Virus record (IMG/VR): IMGVR_UViG_3300031987_000004 | Coordinates: 1-31,441 of that record | Length of the DNA: 31,441 bases | DNA from: a virus | Strand: one strand, 5' to 3' | Shown: positions 8,017 to 14,956 of the stretch, one piece after another | Layout of the letters: every line of letters starts with the position of its first letter | Position numbering within the stretch: position 1 is the stretch's first letter | Notes under the pieces: generated by a model | What the model was told of the DNA's origin: nothing | Database searches by the model: none | The model's input: only the letters and a program-made list of their open reading frames with translations | Made by a program: the position numbers and the translations under genes

Positions 8017-9168
8017 TTATTCACCGCCTTCATATCTTCGTTTTGCAGGTTCATAGTTCTTTGTCATCCAGCGTATTTGAGACCATTCGGTATTTAATGG
8101 TTCTTTACCTAATTTTTTAAGGACATCATCAATACTATAACCACCAATACTTAATAATTTATCTAATGACTCGGATACTTTAGTTATATCAACTGCTTTA
8201 ATATTGCTGGTATCTACTCGCATATATGTATTATTAAGATATGCTTCTTTTTTGTAATATTTACGATTGACTTCGTCTTCTATAGTTTCAGCTATTGGAT
8301 TAACACAGAATGTCAAAAAATTATTTACTGCATCTTGTGTGTCCTGGACTTCACCTTTTAAGAGTTTTGGAGATATTTGAAATCCCATAGCCACAAAATC
8401 AAATACATCATCAATAAAAGCTCTAATCTCTTTATTGTCAGCACCACCTTTAACCCCGATATTGCTATCTAATTCTTCTATTTCTTCACCATTGGTTAAA
8501 GGTAAGGCTGCAGCACTTTCGGCATTCAAGAAATCACCCATTCGTTTTTCAAGTAAATCTTTTAACTGTTGCTGGTCTTCTTGCTTTTGTGAATACTTAG
8601 CATCTAAATTAACAGTTATTTTTCTAGAATTATTACGTTTATAATTTTTTTGACTCACATCTATTAATTTTGCGTATGACTTATTTAGTTTATCAATCAC
8701 TTTTTTGATTTTGTCATTATGTAACTCCAGGTGCAATACATCGGATTCAGTATAAGAGTTTTTTAAGCTGTAATTATCAATTACTATACCGTCATAAATA
8801 TACTCCTTGAACGCAAACCTATTGCAATTGAAGCTATCGGCAACATAAAAATAACTACTTTGTTGAATAATTAACGTCTCATTTTTTCTAACTAAATTAC
8901 TAACTACATCACGCCAAAACTTACTGGCTGATTTATTCGGGTTTGGCTCCACATTAAAAAGATAATAATTGTCTTTCTTTGTTTCCTTACCTTCTTCATA
9001 GGTTAAGAAATCAGCTCTGGAAACAGCATTTGCTATAAGATTAATGCAGGCCTGTACTGCTAATTCCATATAAAAAGTTTCAGCTGCTAAACTACTTAAT
9101 ACTACATCTAATTCAAGAGTGTTAATGTCTTTATTAAATTGCTCTCTAAACCAGTCCCATATAACCAT
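8017..9168 (-). CDS. HK97-family portal protein
   Basis: A 383-residue portal protein, the dodecameric ring at the capsid vertex through which DNA is pumped. Evidence: position between terminase and protease, and motifs such as AVQACINLIANAVSRADF near the N-terminus and QISPKLLKGEV near residue 270, which match the HK97-type portal pattern 'ac v iaa vA..p' and '..gvPp.llg'. The start has a strong AAAAGGGGGTG ribosome binding site. Length is at the lower end for the family. The next gene's start lies 48 bases downstream. Confidence 0.9.
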   Translation of the reverse strand: MVIWDWFREQFNKDINTLELDVVLSSLAAETFYMELAVQACINLIANAVSRADFLTYEEGKETKKDNYYLFNVEPNPNKSASKFWRDVVSNLVRKNETLIIQQSSYFYVADSFNCNRFAFKEYIYDGIVIDNYSLKNSYTESDVLHLELHNDKIKKVIDKLNKSYAKLIDVSQKNYKRNNSRKITVNLDAKYSQKQEDQQQLKDLLEKRMGDFLNAESAAALPLTNGEEIEELDSNIGVKGGADNKEIRAFIDDVFDFVAMGFQISPKLLKGEVQDTQDAVNNFLTFCVNPIAETIEDEVNRKYYKKEAYLNNTYMRVDTSNIKAVDITKVSESLDKLLSIGGYSIDDVLKKLGKEPLNTEWSQIRWMTKNYEPAKRRYEGGE

Positions 9169-9181
9169 AATTCACCCCCTT

Positions 9182-10840
9182 TTAGTAAGTATAAACACCT
9201 AAGTCATTTATTTGGTTGTCGTTATACTCTTGTAGTTCATCATCTTTAAACAATGCATGTAGTAATGCAAAAAAACCATCAGTCTTGCGGGTCTTTGGTT
9301 CTATCTTAAGATAGGTTATATTTCCTTTTTGGTCAGTCTCGGTATAAGTATTATTCACATACCATCTCATTGTTGGATTGTCTCCGAAGACTATAGTTTC
9401 CTCTGCAAAAATAGACTCTACCAATGGAGCAACCTGAGCATGAGTAATAGGACCACTTCTAACCCATTCTAATGGTAGCCCTTCCTTTGTAAACTCTGAT
9501 TGCAAAGCTTTATATCTAAATTTATCTGCATAGATATTTTGAATATTATATTTCTTTGCCTGTTCCAGAAACCATCCTGCAACATCTCCAGCTGTAATAG
9601 AATCAATTTTACCCCTTTTAGGAATAATAGTTATTAGTCCTTTATTTTCCATTTCTTCAACTGGAAATTTAATGTGTCTGCTTTCCATCTCTAAAGCTAA
9701 ATGACATACAAAGGTATGCTCTATCCAATACCTCATTCCGTTATATTTGAATAAAAGTCCACAACTTACAAAGTCGTTCTTTTTAGCATAATCAATTGCA
9801 CCAATACAAGGTAATCCTTCGAGTTCATCATAAGGAATAGGTTTATTAGTTGCTTCAATTTTCTCCCATGGAGCTACAACTGTAAAATTATCTTCTGCCG
9901 GAAAGTTCATTCGCTTAGTAAGAAATTCCTGTGCTACATAAGGTTGATGTTTCATTTTAAATAATTCTTTTTTCATTTGTTTTTGTAATTCTGGAAAATA
10001 TTCAATTGATGGACACGCTTTCGGCCACATGTCTGGATTTTCTGCTTCATCTTTTTCATCAATCTTATAAATCAGAGGTAAAAACCCTAATTCATCAATT
10101 TCTCCACTGAGAACACGTTTTGACATATCTTTATAATCATCAAGAACTCCACCTCTAACATATCCATCTGTTGTAATATAAAAAGATCGAGAATGTTTTC
10201 TTTTCCCGAACCCAGATGTAAAAACTTTTATTTTTTCATAATCCTCATACTCATGTATCTCATCAAAAATAAGACATCCTGTTCTTTTTCCATCTTTTGT
10301 TTTGGCATTTGAGGTGTTATATTCGATAGAAGAATTAGTTTTATTATTGGTTATTATTTCTTTGGTCCAATAATAAAAATGTTTAAGCGTTTTTTTATTT
10401 TCTTTATCTTCAAGAACGTTATAAACATCACCAAAACTTGTTTTAGCTTGGCTCTCATTGTTAGCAACAATATCAACATTGTAACCATCTATTCCATGAT
10501 AATGAGTAGTAAGATAGAATATTAATGCTGAAATAAAACCATTTTTACCATTACCTCGCCCCATCATAATAAAAAATTCATCAAATACAATATCATCTTT
10601 AGACTCATAATAAGCATGAATTAATGCAATAATAAAAAGCTCCCAGTCTAGGAGCTTAAAATCAAAGTATTTTTCTATTGTCTCAACAGCTTTATCTATC
10701 ATATCAGACTTAATAACCACATCTGGGTCATCAAGTTTATTATCTATGTAATCCATGGCCTGTTTTAACTCTTTTGAGGACGGTATCTTTTCTTCTCTAA
10801 TTTTGGCCATGTATTCGTCAATATATTCGTGGTACTTCAC
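9182..10840 (-). CDS. terL: Terminase large subunit
   Basis: A 552-residue packaging motor. Walker A is GRGNGKNG (about 94 to 101, with Asn after the GK Lys) and Walker B with catalytic Glu is LIFDEIHEY (about 190 to 198). The C-terminal nuclease domain begins near GAIDYAKKND (about 355), giving the first metal-binding Asp. It cuts genome concatemers and pumps DNA into the head via the portal. The start codon is GTG behind AGGAGGTGG with rather long spacing. Small terminase is just upstream and portal just downstream, 13 bases away. Confidence 0.95.
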   Translation of the reverse strand: MKYHEYIDEYMAKIREEKIPSSKELKQAMDYIDNKLDDPDVVIKSDMIDKAVETIEKYFDFKLLDWELFIIALIHAYYESKDDIVFDEFFIMMGRGNGKNGFISALIFYLTTHYHGIDGYNVDIVANNESQAKTSFGDVYNVLEDKENKKTLKHFYYWTKEIITNNKTNSSIEYNTSNAKTKDGKRTGCLIFDEIHEYEDYEKIKVFTSGFGKRKHSRSFYITTDGYVRGGVLDDYKDMSKRVLSGEIDELGFLPLIYKIDEKDEAENPDMWPKACPSIEYFPELQKQMKKELFKMKHQPYVAQEFLTKRMNFPAEDNFTVVAPWEKIEATNKPIPYDELEGLPCIGAIDYAKKNDFVSCGLLFKYNGMRYWIEHTFVCHLALEMESRHIKFPVEEMENKGLITIIPKRGKIDSITAGDVAGWFLEQAKKYNIQNIYADKFRYKALQSEFTKEGLPLEWVRSGPITHAQVAPLVESIFAEETIVFGDNPTMRWYVNNTYTETDQKGNITYLKIEPKTRKTDGFFALLHALFKDDELQEYNDNQINDLGVYTY

Positions 10841-10874
10841 TACATCATCACCACCTCCTGGTAGGAATTATACA

Positions 10875-11192
10875 TTACATCTCTGGAATTTCTGGTTCCT
10901 TTTCATGCTTGCTAGGCTTGAGTCCGAGGTGGTCGAGTATTTTAAGCATTTGAGTGCTGACCTTATTTAACTCAGCTATAGAATCATTTTTCTTATAACC
11001 AAATTGATTTTCTCCATTCTGCCATCTAATACTGACTCCTTTTTCTTCGATATCCTCAATCAATTTATTTTTAATTTCCCAGAAAGCCATATAATCTTTA
11101 ACCAAATCCTCGGTGTAGTCACCGCGAATTCCTTTTTCCTCTAGTTGATCTAATAAGTCATGTTTAATTTTTCTAATTCCAGGTCTACCCAT
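10875..11192 (-). CDS. terS: Terminase small subunit, P27-type
   Basis: A 105-residue DNA-recognition subunit that guides the large terminase to the packaging site. The pattern YMAFWEIKNKLIEDIEEKGV followed by an asparagine-rich turn and a C-terminal LDHLGLKPSKH matches the P27 small terminase family (…LG.TP..R). It is followed directly by terL. Upstream is a GC-rich non-coding stretch and then a small gene and an HNH nuclease, as in cos-type HK97-like phages. Confidence 0.85.
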   Translation of the reverse strand: MGRPGIRKIKHDLLDQLEEKGIRGDYTEDLVKDYMAFWEIKNKLIEDIEEKGVSIRWQNGENQFGYKKNDSIAELNKVSTQMLKILDHLGLKPSKHEKEPEIPEM

Positions 11193-11301
11193 GACACCAC
11201 CCCACCCCCTTACGCGCGTTTTGAGAAAATTTGTTTTGTCGTATCCCCCTCTCCGGTCCCCGATATCTCAGAGGATTTTCGTTTTTTCGACCCGGGGGAG
11301 G
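11193..11301. other. GC-rich non-coding stretch, candidate cos region
   Basis: About 109 bases with no plausible gene, with GC-rich islands (CCCCACCCCC, ACGCGCG, CCCGGGGG) unlike the AT-rich surroundings. It is directly upstream of terS and beside an HNH nuclease gene, where cos sites of HK97-like phages are commonly located. No symmetrical nick site was identified with certainty. Confidence 0.4.
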
Positions 11302-11457
11302 TTAATCTTCAACCTCATCTAAATATTTATGATAATATTCTGCTCTAACTTCTTTATCTATTCTCTCATCAGTTAGTATCTCTTTCAACATCCCAGTAAG
11401 AGATTTAAATGTTTTGGTATCCTTAATACTGACTTTCACTTCTCCTACCTTAGCCAT
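11302..11457 (-). CDS. Small acidic hypothetical protein between HNH and TerS
   Basis: A 51-residue reading frame, start ATG behind AGGTGG with 8-base spacing, the ribosome binding site overlapping the HNH stop codon. The N-terminal 15 residues (MAKVGEVKVSIKDTKT) look like a beta hairpin, and the rest is a charged helix ending in DEVED. Tight packing and the good ribosome binding site support a real gene. I do not recognise it; small genes at this position are common between HNH and terminase genes. Confidence 0.7.
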   Translation of the reverse strand: MAKVGEVKVSIKDTKTFKSLTGMLKEILTDERIDKEVRAEYYHKYLDEVED

Positions 11458-11462
11458 CCCGA

Positions 11463-11798
11463 TCACCACCTCTCAGGAGTTATTGGTTCCTCTCTACTAT
11501 TCCATTGTTCCCTAAACTTTTCAAATTTCTCTGGATGTTCTTTGTTATGACATGCAGCACAGACTGATATTAAATTATCATCTGCCAAAGCAAGTTCTGG
11601 ATAATCGGTCAAATGCTTAATATGATGAACTATTGATGCTGGGCTAAATTTTCCTTCACGTTTGCATCGTTGACATTCATAATTATCACGCTGTAATATT
11701 TCTTGTCGCTTATGTCTCCATGCTGTACTCTTATAAAATTTTCTTACATCACCAGATTTGATCGCTTTAAGTAGTTCTTTAGATATAATTAGAATCAC
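11463..11798 (-). CDS. HNH endonuclease
   Basis: A 111-residue HNH nuclease. The pair CQRC (about residues 42 to 45) and CAAC (about 80 to 83) should bind a structural zinc, IVHHIKHL (about 56 to 63) carries the first His of the motif, an Asn lies in DDNLISV, and HNKEH closes it. In HK97-like phages such HNH proteins next to terminase work with it in cos cleavage. The annotated start GTG lies inside a possible ribosome binding site (TAGGTGAT), so translation may begin slightly downstream from a non-standard codon. Confidence 0.9.
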   Translation of the reverse strand: MILIISKELLKAIKSGDVRKFYKSTAWRHKRQEILQRDNYECQRCKREGKFSPASIVHHIKHLTDYPELALADDNLISVCAACHNKEHPEKFEKFREQWNSREEPITPERW

Positions 11799-11914
11799 CT
11801 ACTTATATGCTCTTAGGTCTTTTATGCTCATATGATATCTACAAGCATAATAAAAAATAAAAAACTATATCTGATATCTATATAGATTACATGTAAGTAT
11901 AGTGTAAATACAAA

Positions 11915-11951
11915 AGCTCCACCAGGAGGCCGTGTAACTCTTGGTGAAGCT
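11915..11951 (-). terminator. Leader hairpin/terminator before the late genes
   Basis: On the minus strand a 10-bp stem (AGCTTCACCA with TGGTGGAGCT, one G-T pair), a 17-base loop and then TTTTGTATTT. It follows a candidate promoter at 11,978 to 12,004, so it is either the terminator of the upstream middle operon or a leader attenuator for the late operon. Confidence 0.6.
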
Positions 11952-11977
11952 CAGTCAGATATTGAAATATATCTCTT

Positions 11978-12004
11978 ATTATACATAATATCATAGATTG
12001 TAAA
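11978..12004 (-). promoter_or_regulatory. Candidate late promoter
   Basis: On the minus strand TTTACA, a 15-base spacer and TATAAT. The short spacer suggests a promoter that needs an activator. Three 8-bp repeats lie immediately upstream, in the usual activator position. The late packaging and head genes follow downstream. Confidence 0.5.
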
Positions 12005-12013
12005 TAATTTTGC

Positions 12014-12043
12014 GCAAATTTACTGCAAATTTACTGCAAATTT
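12014..12043. repeat. Three GCAAATTT repeats at 11-bp spacing
   Basis: GCAAATTT occurs at 12,014, 12,025 and 12,036. The spacing of 11 bp puts all three on one face of the helix. The last overlaps the stop codon of the ArpU-like regulator gene, and the first is about 10 bases from the -35 box of the candidate late promoter. Likely activator-binding sites; the adjacent regulator is the natural candidate to bind them. Confidence 0.75.
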
Positions 12044-12491
12044 AATCTATTTTAATTTCTAAGATACCAACTTTCTTTAATTTAGCAAATATATCATCTT
12101 TCCAATTACTTATCGTTCTTTCAGATACCTCCATCTTACAACCTGTTTTTAAATCACTTTCTCCTTCAAAATATTTATATCTTACTACTTTCATCTCTCG
12201 CTTATTTAAACACTCCAATGCAGCTGCTATAATATCTCGCTTTTTAATTAAATTAATAACTTCCTGCTTAACCTCTTCTTTATTAGTTACATAGCTCTCT
12301 ACATCTGAAAATATTGCGTTAGTTTCCCCTCCCGATACCTTTTTAAAATCTACAGCCTGTAATGCATATTCTTTATGAGAGTCAATTATCTTAATTTTAA
12401 TTTTAGATTTTAACTGAGGATATTCCTCTAAAAGTGCTTTTATCTTAGCTCTTTCATCATCAGTAACTTTGCCAACATCTATCTCAGTCAT
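12042..12491 (-). CDS. ArpU/RinA-like late transcription regulator
   Basis: A 149-residue protein with a sigma-region-4-like helix-turn-helix at the C-terminus (LNKREMKVVRYKYFEGESDL, then SERTISNWKDDIF, about residues 94 to 135). The N-terminal two thirds are helical and charged. Size, fold and position just before the packaging genes match ArpU/RinA-type activators of late genes in Firmicute phages. Three phased repeats and a candidate promoter lie directly downstream of its stop. The start ATG overlaps the preceding stop (TAATG). Confidence 0.8.
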   Translation of the reverse strand: MTEIDVGKVTDDERAKIKALLEEYPQLKSKIKIKIIDSHKEYALQAVDFKKVSGGETNAIFSDVESYVTNKEEVKQEVINLIKKRDIIAAALECLNKREMKVVRYKYFEGESDLKTGCKMEVSERTISNWKDDIFAKLKKVGILEIKID

Positions 12492-12748
12492 TACAGCTGC
12501 ACTCCCTTCCTCTCCCTCATTAGATTTGCTATCTTTCGCTTCTCATAATCGAACTCCTGCTCCATAACTATCTCCAGTTCTCCCATCTTCCACGCTAGGC
12601 CACATTCCTCACACCTAGCTAATGGATTATCTCCTCTTAGCTTCAGCGACTCTGTCTCACACATAGGACACTCGATCATCAACGGATCACAATACTCAAC
12701 CTCTAGCATTCTGCAAATATTACGGATCACTCGGCTATATCTACCCAA
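12491..12748 (-). CDS. Small zinc-ribbon protein
   Basis: An 85-residue protein with CPMC and CEEC pairs (a four-Cys zinc ribbon in the middle) followed by a charged helix. The start is set at TTG 12,748, which has GGAGGTG six bases upstream. The frame is open further upstream to 12,817, but that extension runs through a strong intrinsic terminator, so it is probably not translated. The basic N-terminus could bind nucleic acid. Function unknown; in the block leading to the late regulator, whose start overlaps its stop. Confidence 0.7.
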   Translation of the reverse strand: MGRYSRVIRNICRMLEVEYCDPLMIECPMCETESLKLRGDNPLARCEECGLAWKMGELEIVMEQEFDYEKRKIANLMRERKGVQL

Positions 12749-12761
12749 TCTCCTCACCTCC

Positions 12762-12800
12762 AAAAAGAAAAGCTGCCACTCCTGGTGCAGGAATGACAGC
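12762..12800 (-). terminator. Strong intrinsic terminator before the zinc-ribbon gene
   Basis: A 13-bp stem with three G-T pairs (GCTGTCATTCCTG with CAGGAGTGGCAGC), a 3-base loop, then TTTTCTTTTT on the minus strand. It separates the DUF2292-like gene from the zinc-ribbon and ArpU-like genes and shows that the open frame upstream of 12,748 is not coding. Confidence 0.85.
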
Positions 12801-12813
12801 CTGGGTTCTTCCC

Positions 12814-12954
12814 TCAACTGCTTAGCCGTTTTCTATTTTGCGTTACTATGTCTATCACCTTTCCATCTTTGATTATCAGCCTGACTTCTCCATAATCAAC
12901 ATCATCAGCTTCCTTAATTACTTCTTCTACTACTTCTTGAGTTATCTCTGCCAT
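12814..12954 (-). CDS. DUF2292-type small protein
   Basis: A 46-residue protein starting ATG behind GAGGAGG. The core VDYGEVRLIIKDGKVIDIV matches the DUF2292 pattern (…iryGsv.ivIqdGkviqIe…), a two-strand plus helix fold found in many Firmicutes and their phages. Function unknown. It ends just before an intrinsic terminator. Confidence 0.75.
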   Translation of the reverse strand: MAEITQEVVEEVIKEADDVDYGEVRLIIKDGKVIDIVTQNRKRLSS

Positions 12955-12966
12955 GCCTCGACCTCC

Positions 12967-13107
12967 TCAGTCATGATTATATCCACATTTTACTTTATCG
13001 CATTTCTTACAATTACCTGGTATTTCTCGACCTCGAAACTGCTTACATAACTCTTTCTTACTAGGTACTCTTAAGTTACCTCTATTCCAAACAGGCTCTT
13101 CACACAA
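12967..13107 (-). CDS. Small cysteine-rich protein
   Basis: A 46-residue frame that begins with TTG overlapping the recU stop region (TTGTGTGA) and ends just before the ribosome binding site of the next gene. It has six Cys, with a CKKC plus CGYNH cluster near the C-terminus (CNKC-type zinc site), and a basic middle. The start is uncertain: TTG at 13,113 is also possible. Tight packing supports it. Function unknown. Confidence 0.6.
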   Translation of the reverse strand: MCEEPVWNRGNLRVPSKKELCKQFRGREIPGNCKKCDKVKCGYNHD

Positions 13108-13642
13108 TATCAATCATCCTCTCTACTACCTCCAAGTAATCTATTAATACTAATCCTGTTCCCTGCTTAATCTCATATTCATCTTTAGCTATCTCCTCAT
13201 ACGGAATGCTCTTTCGACCGCCTTGGAGCTTTCCTTGCCAGTACTTATCTAACAACTCAAATGGCAAGTAATAAAATTCATCTAAACTACTAAACCAAAC
13301 AATTAAGAATCCAATACCACCGTTGGCCGTCCAACTAGCCAAATGCAAATATTGATGATCTTTCACGTTCTTAAGATCAAAGCGAGTCTCTACTTTCGTT
13401 TCTTTCGCATCAAAAGCTATCCCAATCCCTTTGTGAATTCCTATGTAATCCACCGTCGATTTCTTATCGTATACCGCTCTGAATTGTCCGTTCTTGATCT
13501 TGCTTATCTGCTTGATCGGCGTTGGAATCTTCTGCACCAGAGTTTTCCCCTGGCGCAGATATTGCTGATTAGTCTGCTCTATCATGTCTTCTAAATCTTG
13601 ACCTCGATTAGCGTAACTTGATAATCTAGTCATGTTACTCAC
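13100..13642 (-). CDS. recU: Holliday junction resolvase RecU
   Basis: A 180-residue protein with the full RecU pattern: YANRGQDLEDMIEQTNQQY near the N-terminus, QKIPTPIK, then KSTVDYIG with FDAKET (the nuclease metal-binding D...E-K type site), LKNVKDHQYLHL and GGIGFLIVWF. RecU cuts four-way junctions, here probably to resolve replication or recombination branches before packaging. GTG overlaps the end of the preceding gene; ATG at 13,633 is an alternative start. Confidence 0.92.
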   Translation of the reverse strand: MSNMTRLSSYANRGQDLEDMIEQTNQQYLRQGKTLVQKIPTPIKQISKIKNGQFRAVYDKKSTVDYIGIHKGIGIAFDAKETKVETRFDLKNVKDHQYLHLASWTANGGIGFLIVWFSSLDEFYYLPFELLDKYWQGKLQGGRKSIPYEEIAKDEYEIKQGTGLVLIDYLEVVERMIDIV

Positions 13643-14195
13643 CTGACGCTTGAGAGAAGTTCATTCTTGTTTGCAAGATAGAATTCTCTATTCTTTCTAA
13701 GTCTTTTCTCCAAGCTCCATATTCTCGCATATTATCAACATTAACTTTTACATCATAGTCATATATCTTAATATCATAATCGCATATCTCTCTTTGAGCT
13801 TCTTCGGCTTCTGTTTGCCCTTTAACTCGCTTCCCATTACTTAGCAAAAAGTAATCGTCAGCTAATCTTCGAGGGAATTCATCTGCTAATTCTTTCTCTT
13901 CTAACTCAATTGTTCTAAAGACATCATCAATGATCGCTTCTTGAGTATGAGGATCTTCAACAGCTGCCCATATGTTTTCAGCCACAGTAACTATTAAGTC
14001 AAACTCTATGAAGCTTTCATACTTACCAGGTACTTTGTTAGCTTCAGCAAAAATAGTTCTACCTTTAGAATTTCTAGCCTTATCTATGAACTGATAGCCA
14101 ATTTTGATATTAGCCAACTTAGGATGATGCTTCTTAATTACTTCCTTAGCCACTTCCTCTATGTGCTCTGCTCCTTCTTTGATATAATTAGCCAC
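13635..14195 (-). CDS. Putative phage metallopeptidase-like protein
   Basis: A 186-residue protein beginning with GTG behind AAAGGAGGAG. The N-terminal segment (HIEEVAKEVIKKHHPKLANI, then IGYQFIDK) resembles the uncharacterised 'phage metallopeptidase' family that is often encoded beside recombination genes. A clear HExxH is not visible, so peptidase activity is doubtful. The second half is acidic and helical with a Tyr/Asp-rich patch. It is translationally coupled to recU (overlap of 8 bases). Confidence 0.5.
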   Translation of the reverse strand: MANYIKEGAEHIEEVAKEVIKKHHPKLANIKIGYQFIDKARNSKGRTIFAEANKVPGKYESFIEFDLIVTVAENIWAAVEDPHTQEAIIDDVFRTIELEEKELADEFPRRLADDYFLLSNGKRVKGQTEAEEAQREICDYDIKIYDYDVKVNVDNMREYGAWRKDLERIENSILQTRMNFSQASGE

Positions 14196-14216
14196 TTATA
14201 TCTCCTCCTTTAAAAT

Positions 14217-14600
14217 TTAAAGTTTAATTTCTTCAACTTCAATTATTGAATAACATTTTGGTATATTATTAGTTTCCTTTTTCCATTTCTCAAAAGTATT
14301 GTCTAGCATTTCTTCTAATTTATTTATATCTTTTAAATCTACACTTTCATACCATTGGTCGGATAACTCAACCCCTACTTCGTAACCTAACGACTCAGCA
14401 GCAGCTTCTAAATAACTTTCTCCATCAATAGCTGAAAAAATAGGTTCTTTAGTTTTACCTATATAAAAATGGTCTAAGCCATTATTTTTAGCAACACATT
14501 TACCTTCTATTATTGCATCTTCTTTATTATTAAATAAATCGTAATTCCAAATATCGTCTTCAGTAAAATTAAAAGTCCATTTTCCAAATTTACCTTCCAC
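14217..14600 (-). CDS. Hypothetical acidic phage protein
   Basis: A 127-residue acidic protein with many Trp and Tyr, start GTG with AGGAG about 10 bases upstream. It has no membrane segment or Cys cluster. The pattern 'KEPIFSAIDGESYLEAAAES' resembles a small family of hypothetical Firmicute phage and bacterial proteins, but I cannot give a function. It begins a sub-block that runs into the metallopeptidase-like and recU genes. Confidence 0.7.
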   Translation of the reverse strand: MEGKFGKWTFNFTEDDIWNYDLFNNKEDAIIEGKCVAKNNGLDHFYIGKTKEPIFSAIDGESYLEAAAESLGYEVGVELSDQWYESVDLKDINKLEEMLDNTFEKWKKETNNIPKCYSIIEVEEIKL

Positions 14601-14617
14601 TTAATCATCACTCCTAA

Positions 14618-14646
14618 TTGACTTTTTCACTCATATGGCTTAAAAT
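14618..14646 (+). promoter_or_regulatory. Plus-strand promoter for a short RNA
   Basis: TTGACT, a 17-base spacer, then TAAAAT, facing right against the surrounding minus-strand genes. A GC-rich hairpin with seven T follows about 25 bases after the -10 box. Confidence 0.6.
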
Positions 14647-14651
14647 AACTA

Positions 14652-14708
14652 TGTCTCTATATTAAGTTGTTGGCGGTAGTGAGTTAGTGGCTCACCACCG
14701 CTTTTTTT
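14652..14708 (+). ncRNA. Candidate short RNA opposite to the early/middle operon
   Basis: Predicted transcript of about 57 bases between a near-consensus promoter and an intrinsic terminator (11-bp stem with one A-C mismatch, 14,673 to 14,701, followed by TTTTTTT). No reading frame with a ribosome binding site is present. It would be antisense to the minus-strand mRNA between the genes at 14,707 and 14,600 and overlap the first gene's stop codon by two bases. Confidence 0.5.
14673..14708 (+). terminator. Plus-strand intrinsic terminator
   Basis: Stem GCGGTAGTGAG with CTCACCACCGC, 7-base loop, and seven T on the plus strand. There is no plus-strand gene to the left for many kilobases, so it belongs to the short RNA starting near 14,652. 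Confidence 0.75.
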
Positions 14709-14868
14709 ATATCTCCAGATCCACTTCTCTCCTGCATTTCGGACATATCGCCTTTACAAATTCTCTTTCCAAGAACACACAACCACCATCTCCGACTATC
14801 TTATTCTCTATCTCTAATTGACTATCTCCATCAGCCTTATAGCCACATGAACATTCGATAATAATCAC
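14707..14868 (-). CDS. Small zinc-ribbon protein
   Basis: A 53-residue frame with CSCG near the start and CPKC near the end, a typical two-knuckle zinc ribbon around a small beta domain. The start is uncertain: GTG at 14,868 lies within AAGAGGTGATT, so ATT or ATC a few codons on may be used. The gene begins 3 bases after the stop of the 26-residue membrane peptide. Function unknown; possibly nucleic-acid or protein binding. Confidence 0.6.
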   Translation of the reverse strand: MIIIECSCGYKADGDSQLEIENKIVGDGGCVFLEREFVKAICPKCRREVDLEI

Positions 14869-14871
14869 CTC

Positions 14872-14952
14872 TTATCGTAATATCAAGAATATAATTAATA
14901 TAACTAATATTGGTACTAGCGAAAACGCCAACACTCCTTTCAAATAATTCAT
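14872..14952 (-). CDS. Small single-span membrane peptide
   Basis: A 26-residue peptide starting at ATG with GGGGTG six bases upstream and overlapping the end of the sigma factor gene region. After MNYLKG it is one continuous hydrophobic helix (VLAFSLVPILVILIIFLIL) ending in Arg. Could be a membrane regulator or a holin-like or superinfection peptide. Too small for homology to be certain; supported by ribosome binding site and tight packing. Confidence 0.55.
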   Translation of the reverse strand: MNYLKGVLAFSLVPILVILIIFLILR

Positions 14953-14956
14953 TATT

